Shown one piece after another: positions 25,861 through 34,108 of a DNA stretch of 64,000 nucleotides. A model generated the notes under the pieces. That model saw only the letters and a list, made by a program, of their open reading frames with translations. It did not search any database and was not told the origin of the DNA. Position 1 is the stretch's first letter. Each line of letters begins with the position of its first letter. Location: the NCBI RefSeq assembly GCF_011090185.1, contig NZ_JAAFGS010000012.1:1-64000 (forward strand). The letters run 5' to 3'. Source of the stretch: Saccharibacillus alkalitolerans. Lineage in GTDB: Bacteria > Bacillota > Bacilli > Paenibacillales > Paenibacillaceae. The position numbers and the translations under genes were made by a program.

Positions 25861-26931
25861 ATGAAGAACACACAAAAGGGGATCCAAAAAAGAATGCGTT
25901 GGCTGGCTCCGCTCGCGGCGATGCTGCTGGCGCTGACGGCTTGCTCGGGCGGCGGCGGAAACAACAGCGCCGCGGACGCCGGAACCGACCAGGCCGCCGG
26001 GAACGGCAGCGAAGCGAAGCAGATGCGCGACGTGAGCGTGGTGCTGGACTGGACGCCGAACACGAATCATACGGGGCTGTACGCGGCGGTCGATCAAGGC
26101 TTTTACGAAAAAGAAGGCCTCAACGTGAAGATTCTGCAGCCCGGCGCGGGCGGCGCGGACCAGATGGTCGCTTCCGGCGAAGTGCCGTTCGGCGTCAGCT
26201 ACCAGGAGAGCGTCACCCAGGCGCGGGTCCAGGGCGTTCCGCTCGTGTCGATCGCGGCGGTCATTCAGCATAACACGTCCGGCTTTGCGGCTCCGGCCGA
26301 CCGGAACATCAAATCGCCGAAAGACTTCGAAGGCAAGCGCTACGGCGGCTGGGGTTCCCCGGTCGAGGAAGCGGTCATGAAGTCGATCATGGACCAGGAA
26401 GGCGCGGACGTGTCCAAGGTGGAAAAGATCAACATGGGCGAAGCGGACTTCTTCACCGCCGTCAAACGCGATATCGACTTCGCCTGGATCTACTACGCGT
26501 GGACGGGCATCGAAGCGCAGCTGCGGAACGAACCGATCGACATGCTGTACGTCAAAGATTACTCCGACAGCCTCGACTACTACACGCCGGTGCTCGTGAC
26601 GAACGAGAAGCAGATCGCGGACGATCCCGAGCTGGTCAAATCGTTCATGAAAGCGACGGCCGAAGGGTATCGATACGCGATCGACCATCCGGCCGAAGCG
26701 GCCGATATCCTGATCAAAGCGGTGCCGGATCTCGATCCGAAGCTCGTCAAGGCCAGCCAGGAATGGCTCAGCCCGAAATATCAAGACGACGCGGCGCAGT
26801 GGGGCTGGCAGAAGCCGGAAGTGTGGAAGAACTACGGCGACTGGATGGGTTCGCAGAAACTGCTCGAGGGCGACTTCGATTATACGAAGGCGTTCACGAA
26901 CGATTACCTGCCCGCGGCGGACGCCAAGTAA
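25861..26931 (+). CDS. thiY: Thiamine-precursor ABC transporter substrate-binding lipoprotein (ThiY-like)
   Basis: About 356 residues from ATG at 25861 (AAGGAG upstream). A lipoprotein signal ends LLALTACSGG, so the mature protein is anchored outside the membrane. The NMT1/THI5-like fold is shown by VVLDWTPNTNHTGLYAAVDQGFYEKEGLNV, GVSYQESVTQAR, KDFEGKRYGGWGSP and DFAWIYYAWTG. ThiY binds the pyrimidine precursor (formylaminopyrimidine or HMP). It is the first gene of a four-gene operon under a TPP riboswitch. Confidence 0.92.
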   Translation: MKNTQKGIQKRMRWLAPLAAMLLALTACSGGGGNNSAADAGTDQAAGNGSEAKQMRDVSVVLDWTPNTNHTGLYAAVDQGFYEKEGLNVKILQPGAGGADQMVASGEVPFGVSYQESVTQARVQGVPLVSIAAVIQHNTSGFAAPADRNIKSPKDFEGKRYGGWGSPVEEAVMKSIMDQEGADVSKVEKINMGEADFFTAVKRDIDFAWIYYAWTGIEAQLRNEPIDMLYVKDYSDSLDYYTPVLVTNEKQIADDPELVKSFMKATAEGYRYAIDHPAEAADILIKAVPDLDPKLVKASQEWLSPKYQDDAAQWGWQKPEVWKNYGDWMGSQKLLEGDFDYTKAFTNDYLPAADAK

Positions 26932-26960
26932 ACTTTTTATAAAAGAGAGGAAGATCGATC

Positions 26961-27260
26961 ATGGCAACGACCCTGCTCAGCATTCAAGTCATTCCGAAAA
27001 CGCCGAACGGCGAAGATTCCATTCCTTACGTGGACAAAGCGATCGAAGTGATCCAGCGCTCCGGCGTCAAGCACGAGGTGCACGCGCTGGAAACGACGCT
27101 CGAAGGCGAGCTGCCGGAACTGCTGGAGATCGTGCGGCAGATGCATGAAGCGCTGACCGAAGCTGGCGCGCCGAGCGTCATCTCGCAGATCAAAATCGCC
27201 CATTATCCGAGTCCGGACGGCATCAGCATGGAGCGTCTGACCGCCAAGTATCGTCCATGA
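26961..27260 (+). CDS. Thiamine-binding MTH1187/YkoF-family protein
   Basis: 99 residues, preceded by GAGAGGAAG. The UPF0045/MTH1187 pattern is seen in TTLLSIQVIPKTPNGEDSIPYVDKAIEVI, SGVKHEVHALETTLEGELPELLEIVRQM and a final KIAHYPS strand. These small ferredoxin-like proteins bind thiamine or its hydroxymethylpyrimidine part. Lying between the binding protein and permease genes of the riboswitch operon, it probably buffers or senses the imported precursor. Its stop overlaps the permease start by four bases. Confidence 0.88.
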   Translation: MATTLLSIQVIPKTPNGEDSIPYVDKAIEVIQRSGVKHEVHALETTLEGELPELLEIVRQMHEALTEAGAPSVISQIKIAHYPSPDGISMERLTAKYRP

Positions 27261-28057
27261 GCTTCCGAACGACCTTAACCCGATGGTTCCGCTCCGCGTG
27301 GCCGCCCTTTGTGGCGGTCCTCTTCTTTTTGGCGCTGTGGGAGGCGGCGGTGCGCTTCTTCGGCGTCGAGTCCTGGATCCTGCCGTCGCCGGGCGTCATC
27401 GCGCAGGAGGCGTCGCGCAGCGCGGACTCGCTCTGGATGCATACGCTGTCCACGCTGCGGCTGACGCTGATCGGCTTTGTCGTCGGCTCGGCGGTCGGGC
27501 TGCTCGTCGCCTGCCTGCTGCATCTGCTCCCGCTGCTCAAGTCGGCGCTGTACCCGCTGCTGATTCTGAGCCAGAACGTGCCGACGATCGCGCTGGCGCC
27601 GCTGCTCATGATCTGGTTCGGCTTCGGCCTGCTGCCGAAAATCATCGTGATCACGCTCGTCTGCTTCTTCCCCGTCGCCGTCTCGGCGATGGACGGCTTC
27701 GCGCAGACCGACCGGACGATGCTGAACTACATGCGGATGATCGGAGCGAAAAGGATTCAGATTTTCCGCAAGCTGGAGTTCCCGCACGCTCTGCCTTCCC
27801 TCTTCTCGGGACTGCGCATCGCCGCCACGTACAGCGTCATGGGCGCCGTTATCGCGGAATGGATCGGCGCGCAGAAAGGCATCGGCTATTACATGATTTT
27901 GCAAAAATCGGCGTTCCGCACGGACCGGATCTTCGCCGCCATCGCCATCATCGTCGCGCTCAGCCTGCTGCTGTTCCTGCTGGTCACGCTGGTCGAACGG
28001 CTGGTCGTGCGCGGCGGACGGCGGGGCGGCCATAAAGAAGGGGGAGATCCGCGATGA
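27257..28057 (+). CDS. thiX: Thiamine-precursor ABC transporter permease (ThiX-like)
   Basis: 266 residues with about six membrane helices (WPPFVAVLFFLALWEAAVRFF, LIGFVVGSAVGLLVACLLHL, TIALAPLLMIWFGFGLLPKIIVITLVCFFPV and later ones). The BPD_transp_1 coupling loop EAA-like pattern is YMRMIGAKRIQIFRKLEFPHALPSLFSGLRIA. It forms the membrane channel of the importer with the adjacent lipoprotein and ATPase. ATGA overlaps with both neighbours indicate tight coupling. Confidence 0.92.
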   Translation: MSFRTTLTRWFRSAWPPFVAVLFFLALWEAAVRFFGVESWILPSPGVIAQEASRSADSLWMHTLSTLRLTLIGFVVGSAVGLLVACLLHLLPLLKSALYPLLILSQNVPTIALAPLLMIWFGFGLLPKIIVITLVCFFPVAVSAMDGFAQTDRTMLNYMRMIGAKRIQIFRKLEFPHALPSLFSGLRIAATYSVMGAVIAEWIGAQKGIGYYMILQKSAFRTDRIFAAIAIIVALSLLLFLLVTLVERLVVRGGRRGGHKEGGDPR

Positions 28058-28983
28058 ACGAACGCAATTCGGAAGACCTGCGCATTCAAAAAACGGCAGC
28101 CCGCGCGGACGGGCCCGTACAGACGAGCCAGCGGAAAAATGCGGAAACGGCTGCGGGCACGGCCTCGGCGGCCAGCCCTGCGCCGATCAAGCTGGAGCTG
28201 TCCGGCGTGCAGAAATCTTTCGGCAGCCGGCGCCGGCCGCTGCCGGTTATCGGCGGCGTGTCGCTGCAGGTGCGCGAAGGCGAATTCGTCAGTCTGATCG
28301 GCCCGTCGGGATCGGGCAAGAGCACCCTGTTCCATCTCATCGGCGGACTGCTCCAGCCGGATAGCGGCGAAATCCGGCTCGACGGCCGGGTCATCAACGG
28401 CGAACGCGGCCATATCGGCTACATGCCGCAGCAGCCGGCGCTGTTCCCCTGGCGCACGATCGAGGAGAATGTCGTCCTCGACCGCGAAGTGAACGGCATA
28501 CCGCGCCGCGACACGCTGGACGAAGCGCGGCGCTGGATGGAACGCGCCGGGCTCTCGGGCTTCGAGCGGGCTTATCCGCATACGCTCTCGGGCGGCATGC
28601 AGCAGAGAGCCGCGTTCGTGCGCGCCCTGCTCAGCCCGCACGAGCTGATGTGCCTGGACGAGCCGTTCAGCGCGCTCGACGCCTTCACCCGCAGTGAGAT
28701 GCAGACCTGGCTGCTCGACATCTGGGAAGAGACGCGGCGTTCCGTCTTGTTCGTGACCCACCATATCGAAGAAGCGCTGCTGCTGTCCGATACGGTCTAC
28801 GTCCTGTCCGGCCGTCCTTCCTCCGTGCTGCGGCGGATCGAGGTTCCTTTCCCCCGTCCCCGCCGCGAAGAAATCGCCGAAACTCCGGAATTCTTGGCGC
28901 TTCGCCGCGAGCTGACCGGTCTGATGAAGGAAGAACAGCGGAAGAGTCGGGCGGAGAACGGCGGAAGGGCAGCGCGGGGATAG
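28054..28983 (+). CDS. thiZ: Thiamine-precursor ABC transporter ATP-binding protein (ThiZ-like)
   Basis: 309 residues. An N-terminal extension of ~50 residues precedes a standard ABC ATPase: Walker A GPSGSGKST, Q-loop MPQQPALFPW, signature LSGGMQQR, Walker B LMCLDEPFSALD and switch His in TH. Family resemblance is to the nitrate/sulfonate/taurine/thiamine-precursor ATPases. It ends the riboswitch operon. The last codons fall in a tandem repeat that continues past the stop. Confidence 0.92.
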   Translation: MNERNSEDLRIQKTAARADGPVQTSQRKNAETAAGTASAASPAPIKLELSGVQKSFGSRRRPLPVIGGVSLQVREGEFVSLIGPSGSGKSTLFHLIGGLLQPDSGEIRLDGRVINGERGHIGYMPQQPALFPWRTIEENVVLDREVNGIPRRDTLDEARRWMERAGLSGFERAYPHTLSGGMQQRAAFVRALLSPHELMCLDEPFSALDAFTRSEMQTWLLDIWEETRRSVLFVTHHIEEALLLSDTVYVLSGRPSSVLRRIEVPFPRPRREEIAETPEFLALRRELTGLMKEEQRKSRAENGGRAARG

Positions 28984-29103
28984 CGCGGCGGTCGGAGAAC
29001 CGCGGAAGGGCAGCGCGGGGACAGCGCGGCGCGGCGGTCGGAGAACCGCGGAAGGACATCACGGGGATAGTGCGGCGCAGCGGACGGAAGAACCGCGGAA
29101 TGG
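28955..29103 (+). repeat. Tandem repeat of about 40-48 bases, three units
   Basis: Units begin GAGAACCGCGGAAGG and contain CGGGGATAGCGCGGCG; copies start near 28955, 28995 and 29041, with a partial fourth near 29089. The first unit contains the stop codon of the ATPase gene (28983). Confidence 0.8.
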
Positions 29104-29194
29104 ACTGTCGGGCGAAACTTGCGGCTGCGCGATGCGGACGGCAGGGGCGCACCTGTCGCCCGCCGTCCGCTTCCTCGCCGCCCGCCGCGGCCTC

Positions 29195-29395
29195 TAACGG
29201 ATCGTCATTCCTTTAGAGCACGCTTTTTACGCATGTCCGATTTTTAACGGAATCAGATGACGCTTAGCGAAAAATAAGTGGGATTTTCGCCACAAAAAAA
29301 CGATTTTCCGCGGCTAAGCGTCCCCTCGTTCCGTTACAGATCGAAACAGGCGGATTTCGGCTTCTAAGGGTCGCTGATATCCGTTACGGTCCCCT
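29195..29395. repeat. Dispersed intergenic repeats (GCTAAGCGTC / TTCCGTTA type)
   Basis: Several related words occur on both strands: TAACGGATCGTC, TAACGGAATCAGATGACGCTTAGCG, GCTAAGCGTCCCCTCGTTCCGTTA and TCTAAGGGTCGCTGATATCCGTTA. They match the units at 38-119. The gap 29104-29507 holds no gene. Confidence 0.6.
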
Positions 29396-29507
29396 CCCTG
29401 TTCTCGCGGCGCGCATCAAGCAGATCCGCACCGTCCATACGCAAGATTCAGCCGAATCTGTCCGTCATTCATCCCATCCAAAAAAACAGAAAGGTCAGGT
29501 GATCGTC

Positions 29508-30509
29508 ATGTCCGGCACATTCGCCGATACGCATATCCATCTGGAGCAGTACGCGCCGGAAGAAGCGGAGCGCATGCTCCGCCAGTTCCGGGACGCCGGC
29601 GGGGCGTACGTCGTCGCCGTCTCCATGAACCTCGAATCCGCCCGCCGGACCGAGCGGCTGGCGGAGCTGTATCCGGGCCTGGTGCGCCCGGCTTACGGGT
29701 TCCACCCCGAGCAGCCTCTTCCGACTCCCGAGGAAGAGGAGGCGCTGTTCGCCTGGATGGAGAGGCGAACGCTCCCGGGCGAAGCCGCGGGGGCTTCCGG
29801 CGCTCTGCACGCCGGAAGCGCCCACGGCGAAGGTTCGGACGCCGGCCGCGGCAAGGCCGGCGGCGCGCGGCGCGGTCCGGCCCCCGCTGCGTGCGGGGCG
29901 GCAGGCGGCGGAGGCGGCCTTGAAGCCGCTTCGGCCTCTGCCGGAGCGGCGGGCGGCGATTCGCCGCGCGGCCTTGCCGCTCCGCCCCGCATGGCGGCGG
30001 TCGGCGAGGTGGGGCTGCCGTACTACAGTCGGCAGGAGGCGGCCGAGCGCGGCGAGGCGCTGGACGAGGCGGGCTATGTCCGCCTGCTGGAGCGCTTCGC
30101 CGCTTTCGCCGCGCGGCACGATCTGCCGATCGTGCTGCACGCGGTGTACGAGGACGCCGACACGGCATGCGACCTGCTGGAGCGCTTCGGCGTGCGGCGC
30201 GCGCATTTCCATTGGTTCAAAGGCTCCGCGGACACCGTCCGGCGCATGATCGCAAACGGCTATTTCATCTCGTTTACTCCGGACATCCTGTACGAAGAAG
30301 AGATCCGGCAGTTGGCCCTGCGTTATCCCGACTCGCTCGTCATGAGCGAGACCGACGGTCCCTGGCCGTTCGAAGGCCCGTTCGCGGGCCGGGCCACCCA
30401 CCCGTCCATGACCGCCGACGTCTGCCGCGAATGGGCGTCGCTGCGCGGCCTGGACGAAGACGAAGCCCGGAAGAAAATGCTGGCGAACGCCGAACGTTTC
30501 TACGGTTGA
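29508..30509 (+). CDS. TatD-family metal-dependent hydrolase
   Basis: About 333 residues; the ATG at 29508 is preferred over the GTG at 29499 because AGGTG is better spaced. TatD metal-site motifs are present: FADTHIHLEQY, YGFHPEQP, AVGEVGLPYYS, LPIVLHAVYED, AHFHWFKGS and LVMSETDGPW. TatD proteins are deoxyribonuclease/phosphoesterase-type TIM barrels. Residues ~95-165 are a Gly/Ala-rich low-complexity insertion absent from typical members, which lengthens the protein by about 65 residues. The natural substrate is unknown. A terminator follows. Confidence 0.83.
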   Translation: MSGTFADTHIHLEQYAPEEAERMLRQFRDAGGAYVVAVSMNLESARRTERLAELYPGLVRPAYGFHPEQPLPTPEEEEALFAWMERRTLPGEAAGASGALHAGSAHGEGSDAGRGKAGGARRGPAPAACGAAGGGGGLEAASASAGAAGGDSPRGLAAPPRMAAVGEVGLPYYSRQEAAERGEALDEAGYVRLLERFAAFAARHDLPIVLHAVYEDADTACDLLERFGVRRAHFHWFKGSADTVRRMIANGYFISFTPDILYEEEIRQLALRYPDSLVMSETDGPWPFEGPFAGRATHPSMTADVCREWASLRGLDEDEARKKMLANAERFYG

Positions 30510-30570
30510 CTTCATGCCGAACTAAGCTCTGAACGCCGTCGATTCGCCCCGTCTTCTTTTGACCCGAACT

Positions 30571-30610
30571 GCACCGGCGCAGGCCGTTCGCCTGTATCCG
30601 GTGCTTTTTT
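30571..30610 (+). terminator. Terminator after the TatD-family gene
   Basis: GCACCGG and CCGGTGC pair with an inner GCAGGC/GCCTG stem, followed by TTTTTT. Confidence 0.88.
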
Positions 30611-30639
30611 GCTGCTTCGGCTTGTTCGCTTCTACGCCA

Positions 30640-30950
30640 AAGCCCGTCATGGTCGGTCGCGGTCTCTCTGCGACTCTTTCACCAAACCGAAATAGCGCCC
30701 TTTCTGCTCCGACAGCTCGCTAGGCGAGCCGGCTTCTTTCAACTTGCCTTCATGGGAGACAAGCACCAGATCGGCATGCCGCGTCTACTCCGGTTGGTGC
30801 GTCGTGACAATTACGGTCGCGCTGCCGCCTCCCCGCGATACGACATCCCAGAACCGCTGCGCATTCTCCGCATTCCACCCCGATGTCGGCTCGTCGAAGA
30901 TCAGAACGTTTGTCGGCTCGAATCCCGAACCGCCTGATCAAATTTGGGAT
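30640..30950 (-). pseudogene. ABC transporter ATPase remnant
   Basis: On the minus strand one frame reads SGG, then TNVLIFDEPTSGWNAENAQRFWDVVSRGGG, TVIVTTHQPE, a TAG stop, then ADLVLVSHEGKLKEAGSPSELSEQKGRYFGLVKES. This is the Walker B and switch-histidine half of an ABC ATPase, with an in-frame stop and a short deletion after the signature motif. The N-terminal half with Walker A is missing. It lies in the otherwise empty 1.1 kb gap between the TatD gene and the purine nucleoside phosphorylase. Confidence 0.7.
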
Positions 30951-31025
30951 GGAAGGTTCATCCTACGGCAGAAGGATATTTCATTCGCGTAACTGCGGCC
31001 GGATAGGCAATTGACTTTTTGCGCA

Positions 31026-31061
31026 TAAAAAAACCTTCGATCCTCAGAGGATCGAAGGTTA
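31026..31061 (-). terminator. Perfect hairpin terminator
   Basis: AACCTTCGATCCTC pairs exactly with GAGGATCGAAGGTT; on the minus strand TTTTTTT follows. The only intact gene upstream on that strand ends at 31597, over 500 bases away. Confidence 0.85.
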
Positions 31062-31194
31062 AACCGGCGGACCGGATTGCGGCATGAAGCGATGGCGAGA
31101 CATTCCGCGGATCAGGCGGGCAACCTGCGGGCACGCTTCGTCGGGCGACGACGTTTCGCCGGATCATCCCGCCTCTTACGTATGACTGAAAACG

Positions 31195-31390
31195 AATAAG
31201 AGCAAATATCCCTCTATCTTCCGGATTCTCGAAGTTTTCGGCAAAATAAGTCCAAATCTCCCCTTAAAACGCGTCATTTGACGATCGGATCGGATTTTCG
31301 GCTGAAATAAGCGGATTTATGGACTTATTTTATTAGAAGCAGCGACAGCGGATAAATAAGTCCGTTTATGGCCTTATTCGAAAAAGAGTA
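31195..31390. repeat. AATAAGTCC-type intergenic repeats
   Basis: Repeated words on both strands: AATAAGTCCAAATC, AATAAGCGGATTTATGGACTTATTT and GGATAAATAAGTCCGTTTATGGCCTTATT. They form short inverted repeats and resemble but differ from the TTCTAACG family. The remaining stretch to 31596 is GC-rich with short direct repeats (GGCTTTCGCCGTAC at about 31483 and 31526); no gene seen. Confidence 0.5.
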
Positions 31391-31596
31391 CATTCTCGCC
31401 GCACCCCGCAGCCTCCTTACGCCCTGCCCGCTCTCGCGCGCCATCGCCGCTTGCAGCGTCAACGGCCTTACCTTTAACGCGGCTTTCGCCGTACACACGA
31501 TTTCCCGGGCCGTTCCGGCTTAGGCTTTCGCCGTACGCGAGTTCTCCCGGTTCGGTTCGGTCCGCTCCGATCCGGTTCGTCCCGGTCCGCTCCGGC

Positions 31597-32415
31597 TCAG
31601 GCTTTTTCCAATACGCCTTTCACCAGTCCGACGAACTTCTCTCTCACCCGCGCCGCCACTTCGATCACTTCGTCGTGGCTGAGCGGTTGATCGAGGATGC
31701 CGCAGGCCATGTTGGTCAGGCAGGAGATGCCGAGCACCTTCATGCCGCCGTGCACGGCCACGATCGTCTCCGGCACGGTCGACATCCCGACGGCGTCGCC
31801 GCCGAGCGTGCGGATCATGCGGATCTCGGCAGGCGTCTCGTAAGCCGGGCCGCTCCACCAGGCGTATACGCCCTGCCGCAGCGTCGTGCCCTGCTCCTTC
31901 GCCACCTGCTCGGCCAGGCCGCGCAGTTCGCGGTCATAGACCTGCGACACGTCCGGGAAGCGGACGCCCAGCTCGCTGTTGTTCGGCCCGATCAGCGGGT
32001 TGTCGCCCACCAGGTTGAGGTGATCGGTAATCAGCATCAGATCGCCCGGCTCGAAGCCCGTATTGACGGCGCCGCAGGCGTTCGTCACGATGACCGTCTC
32101 CACGCCCAGCGCCTTCATCACACGCACGGGGAAGGTGACTTCCTTCAGCGAATAGCCTTCGTAATAATGGAAACGTCCTTTCATGGCCACGACCGTCTTG
32201 CCTTTCAGCTCTCCGATCACCAATTCGTTGGCATGCCCGATCGCTTCCGACTTCGCGAAGTACGGAATTTCGGAGTACGGAATCACCACGGCGTTCTCGA
32301 TCTCGTCGGCGAGCGTGCCCAGGCCCGATCCCAGAATGAGGCCGATCGTCGGCTTGTGCTCCGTTCTGCCGGCGATGTAATCGCGGGCTTCGTTAATTTC
32401 CTGCGTTTTTTGCAT
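31597..32415 (-). CDS. punA: Purine nucleoside phosphorylase I
   Basis: 272 residues from the ATG at 32415 (GGGAGGG upstream). Trimeric PNP landmarks: IGLILGSGLGTLADEIE (phosphate loop), VVAMKGRFHYYEGYS, VTNACGAVN, LMLITDHLNLVGDNPL, YAWWSGPAYETPAEIRMIRTLGGDAVGMSTVPE and the C-terminal LTNMACGI. It cleaves guanosine/inosine-type nucleosides with phosphate, feeding purine salvage. It stands alone here, without the usual deoxyribose-phosphate neighbours. Confidence 0.95.
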   Translation of the reverse strand: MQKTQEINEARDYIAGRTEHKPTIGLILGSGLGTLADEIENAVVIPYSEIPYFAKSEAIGHANELVIGELKGKTVVAMKGRFHYYEGYSLKEVTFPVRVMKALGVETVIVTNACGAVNTGFEPGDLMLITDHLNLVGDNPLIGPNNSELGVRFPDVSQVYDRELRGLAEQVAKEQGTTLRQGVYAWWSGPAYETPAEIRMIRTLGGDAVGMSTVPETIVAVHGGMKVLGISCLTNMACGILDQPLSHDEVIEVAARVREKFVGLVKGVLEKA

Positions 32416-32762
32416 GATGAACCCTCCCAGAGTCTCTGCTTCCCGAGCGGCCTGCCGCAGCTGCGGCAGCTTCGGCAAAGCCGTTTTCGATATGGCGTCA
32501 GCTTGCTTAGACCAGTGTAACGGGGGAAAGCCGCATCTGTAAACCGCACGACGGAAGCGATCATCCGGCGGTTATTTTTTTCGGAGCGCTTTCTCAGAGG
32601 ATTCTAATGTTCTTCGGACGCTCGCGCGGGTAACTCTTAACGAAGACACTCCGACGATTCGCTTCCGATTCGAATTGAAACTCCGGAGCGAATCGGCCGT
32701 ATGTCTTTCATCGCCGGGCAAGCCCGCGCGAATCGGCTATCTCATTCAAGGAGGAATCGTTC
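32416..32762. other. Intergenic region
   Basis: No gene seen. A palindrome (CTGCCGCAGCTGCGGCAG at 32452-32469) lies in the leader of the phosphorylase gene. An AAGGAGG site near 32750 serves the next gene. Confidence 0.4.
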
Positions 32763-32975
32763 ATGTTCAAAAAAATTGTCGATAAGATCGTTCACTCCGC
32801 CTCCCAATCCAGTCACAAGCACGGGTCCAGCAGCGATCATCGAAGCCGCCGCCGCTACGGCTCCAGCAGCGACCGTCCGAGATATTCGCGTTCTTCGTCT
32901 TCCGATCGCCGGCACGGCGGACACGGACGCCACGGTCATTCTTATTATAAAAGAAGATCGGGAAGCTCCAGTTGA
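32763..32975 (+). CDS. Small Ser/Arg/His-rich protein
   Basis: 70 residues with a strong AAGGAGG site. After MFKKIVDKIVHSAS the rest is low-complexity, dominated by Ser, Arg, His and Gly (for example SSSDHRSRRRYGSSSD and RRHGGHGRHGHSYYKRR). It is strongly basic and presumably disordered. Function unknown; the composition suggests binding of nucleic acid or metal, but that is inference. A hairpin at 33010-33056 follows and separates it from the convergent kinase gene. Confidence 0.65.
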   Translation: MFKKIVDKIVHSASQSSHKHGSSSDHRSRRRYGSSSDRPRYSRSSSSDRRHGGHGRHGHSYYKRRSGSSS

Positions 32976-33009
32976 TCCGCAGCTGCGGCAGCTCATACGC
33001 CGGCAGCCC

Positions 33010-33056
33010 GAACAGGCCGTTCTCCTCGTCACGAGACGAAGGGAACGGCCTGTTTT
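33010..33056 (+). terminator. Hairpin between convergent genes
   Basis: GAACAGGCCGTTC pairs with GAACGGCCTGTTT, and an inner TCGTC/GACGA stem extends it; TTTT follows on the plus strand. Confidence 0.65.
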
Positions 33057-33187
33057 GCTCGGGGCATCCCGCTTCGCCGGGACCCGGCCGAGAAGCCCGA
33101 GCACGGCCGGGTCCGAACTCCGCCCGTCGCGAAAAGCAGAATTGTCGCACTGCGGCGGCAGCACTGCGGCGGCACGGGCGAGCCGGT

Positions 33188-34108
33188 TCACGTTCCGTTC
33201 CGGCTTCCTGCCGCTCCCAGTTCCCGCAGGCTTCCGCGAATCGCGTCGGCCGCTTCTTCCGCATCCGCGAAAGGCGCGTCCAGCCTCAGCAGCCGGCGCA
33301 GCAGCGCCGAGGTGGGCGCGGACAGCTCCAGCTCTTCCTCCCAGGAGGCGCCGGCAGGAACGGACTCCTCCGGCATGCTCTTTTCCGCTTCCCCCGAATC
33401 GGCCGCGCGCCCGGCGCGGACCCTCTCCGCTTCCGCTTCGTCCGCGCCGCGCGAATCGCCCGGCGGCGTATAGCCGGAATACAGCATGTACAGCAGCAGA
33501 TGGCCGGTATCTTCCAGATCCGACACGATCCGGGCGGGCATCCGTCCGGTCAGCGGAGTCCCGTCCGGCGCCAGTACCTCGTCTTCGCCGATCCGGCGGG
33601 CCAGGCCGAAGTCGATCAGATAAATGGCGCTGCCGTCCATCATCACATTCGGAATGCGGATATCCAGATGGACGTAACCGCGCGCGTGCGCATGCCCGAC
33701 GCGGTCCAGCAGCTCCAGCGCCCAGCTCAGGCAGTCGGCTTCGCCGAACACCCGCCCTTCTTCGAAGATCAGGTCTTCCAGCGTCCGTCCCCGCACATAA
33801 TCGGCCGCGAGCCATTGGCAGCGCCGATCCGCGAAAAAGTCTCGGCAGCGGGGAATGCACGGATGGTCCATCGCCAGCAGCGCGTCCCGTTCCCGGGACA
33901 GCAGCAGACCGGCCAGGCGGCGCCGGCTCGGCTTGGCCTGCTTCAGCGCCACCTCGCTTCCGTCCCGGCGATCGATGCAGCGGTAGCTCAAGCCGTAACT
34001 GCCCATGCCGAGCCACTCGGCGATTTCGTAACGGCCGCCGACCGTCTCTCCGGGACGAAGCGGATAATCGCGCCAGGCGCGGATGAATTGTTTGATGGAC
34101 TCGAGCAT
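33188..34108 (-). CDS. Serine/threonine protein kinase
   Basis: 306 residues, soluble, with no PASTA or membrane segment. The kinase elements are visible: glycine loop GMGSYG (34-39), VALK lysine (56), catalytic loop HLDIRIPN (147-154, Asp149) and DFG (166-168). The HRD arginine is replaced by Leu, so it may not need activation-loop phosphorylation. A polar low-complexity stretch (about 220-250) precedes the last helices. Its targets are unknown. The start has GGGG-GCAGG upstream. It is followed on the same strand by nothing obvious, and the nitroreductase gene lies upstream. Confidence 0.85.
   Translation of the reverse strand: MLESIKQFIRAWRDYPLRPGETVGGRYEIAEWLGMGSYGLSYRCIDRRDGSEVALKQAKPSRRRLAGLLLSRERDALLAMDHPCIPRCRDFFADRRCQWLAADYVRGRTLEDLIFEEGRVFGEADCLSWALELLDRVGHAHARGYVHLDIRIPNVMMDGSAIYLIDFGLARRIGEDEVLAPDGTPLTGRMPARIVSDLEDTGHLLLYMLYSGYTPPGDSRGADEAEAERVRAGRAADSGEAEKSMPEESVPAGASWEEELELSAPTSALLRRLLRLDAPFADAEEAADAIRGSLRELGAAGSRNGT

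Noticed and set aside
28955-29103. Possible CRISPR array
   Set aside because: The units are contiguous, diverged tandem repeats without unique spacers.
29469-30515. A 348-codon frame opposite the TatD-family gene
   Set aside because: The plus-strand frame has all TatD metal-site motifs and a ribosome binding site; the antisense frame has none.
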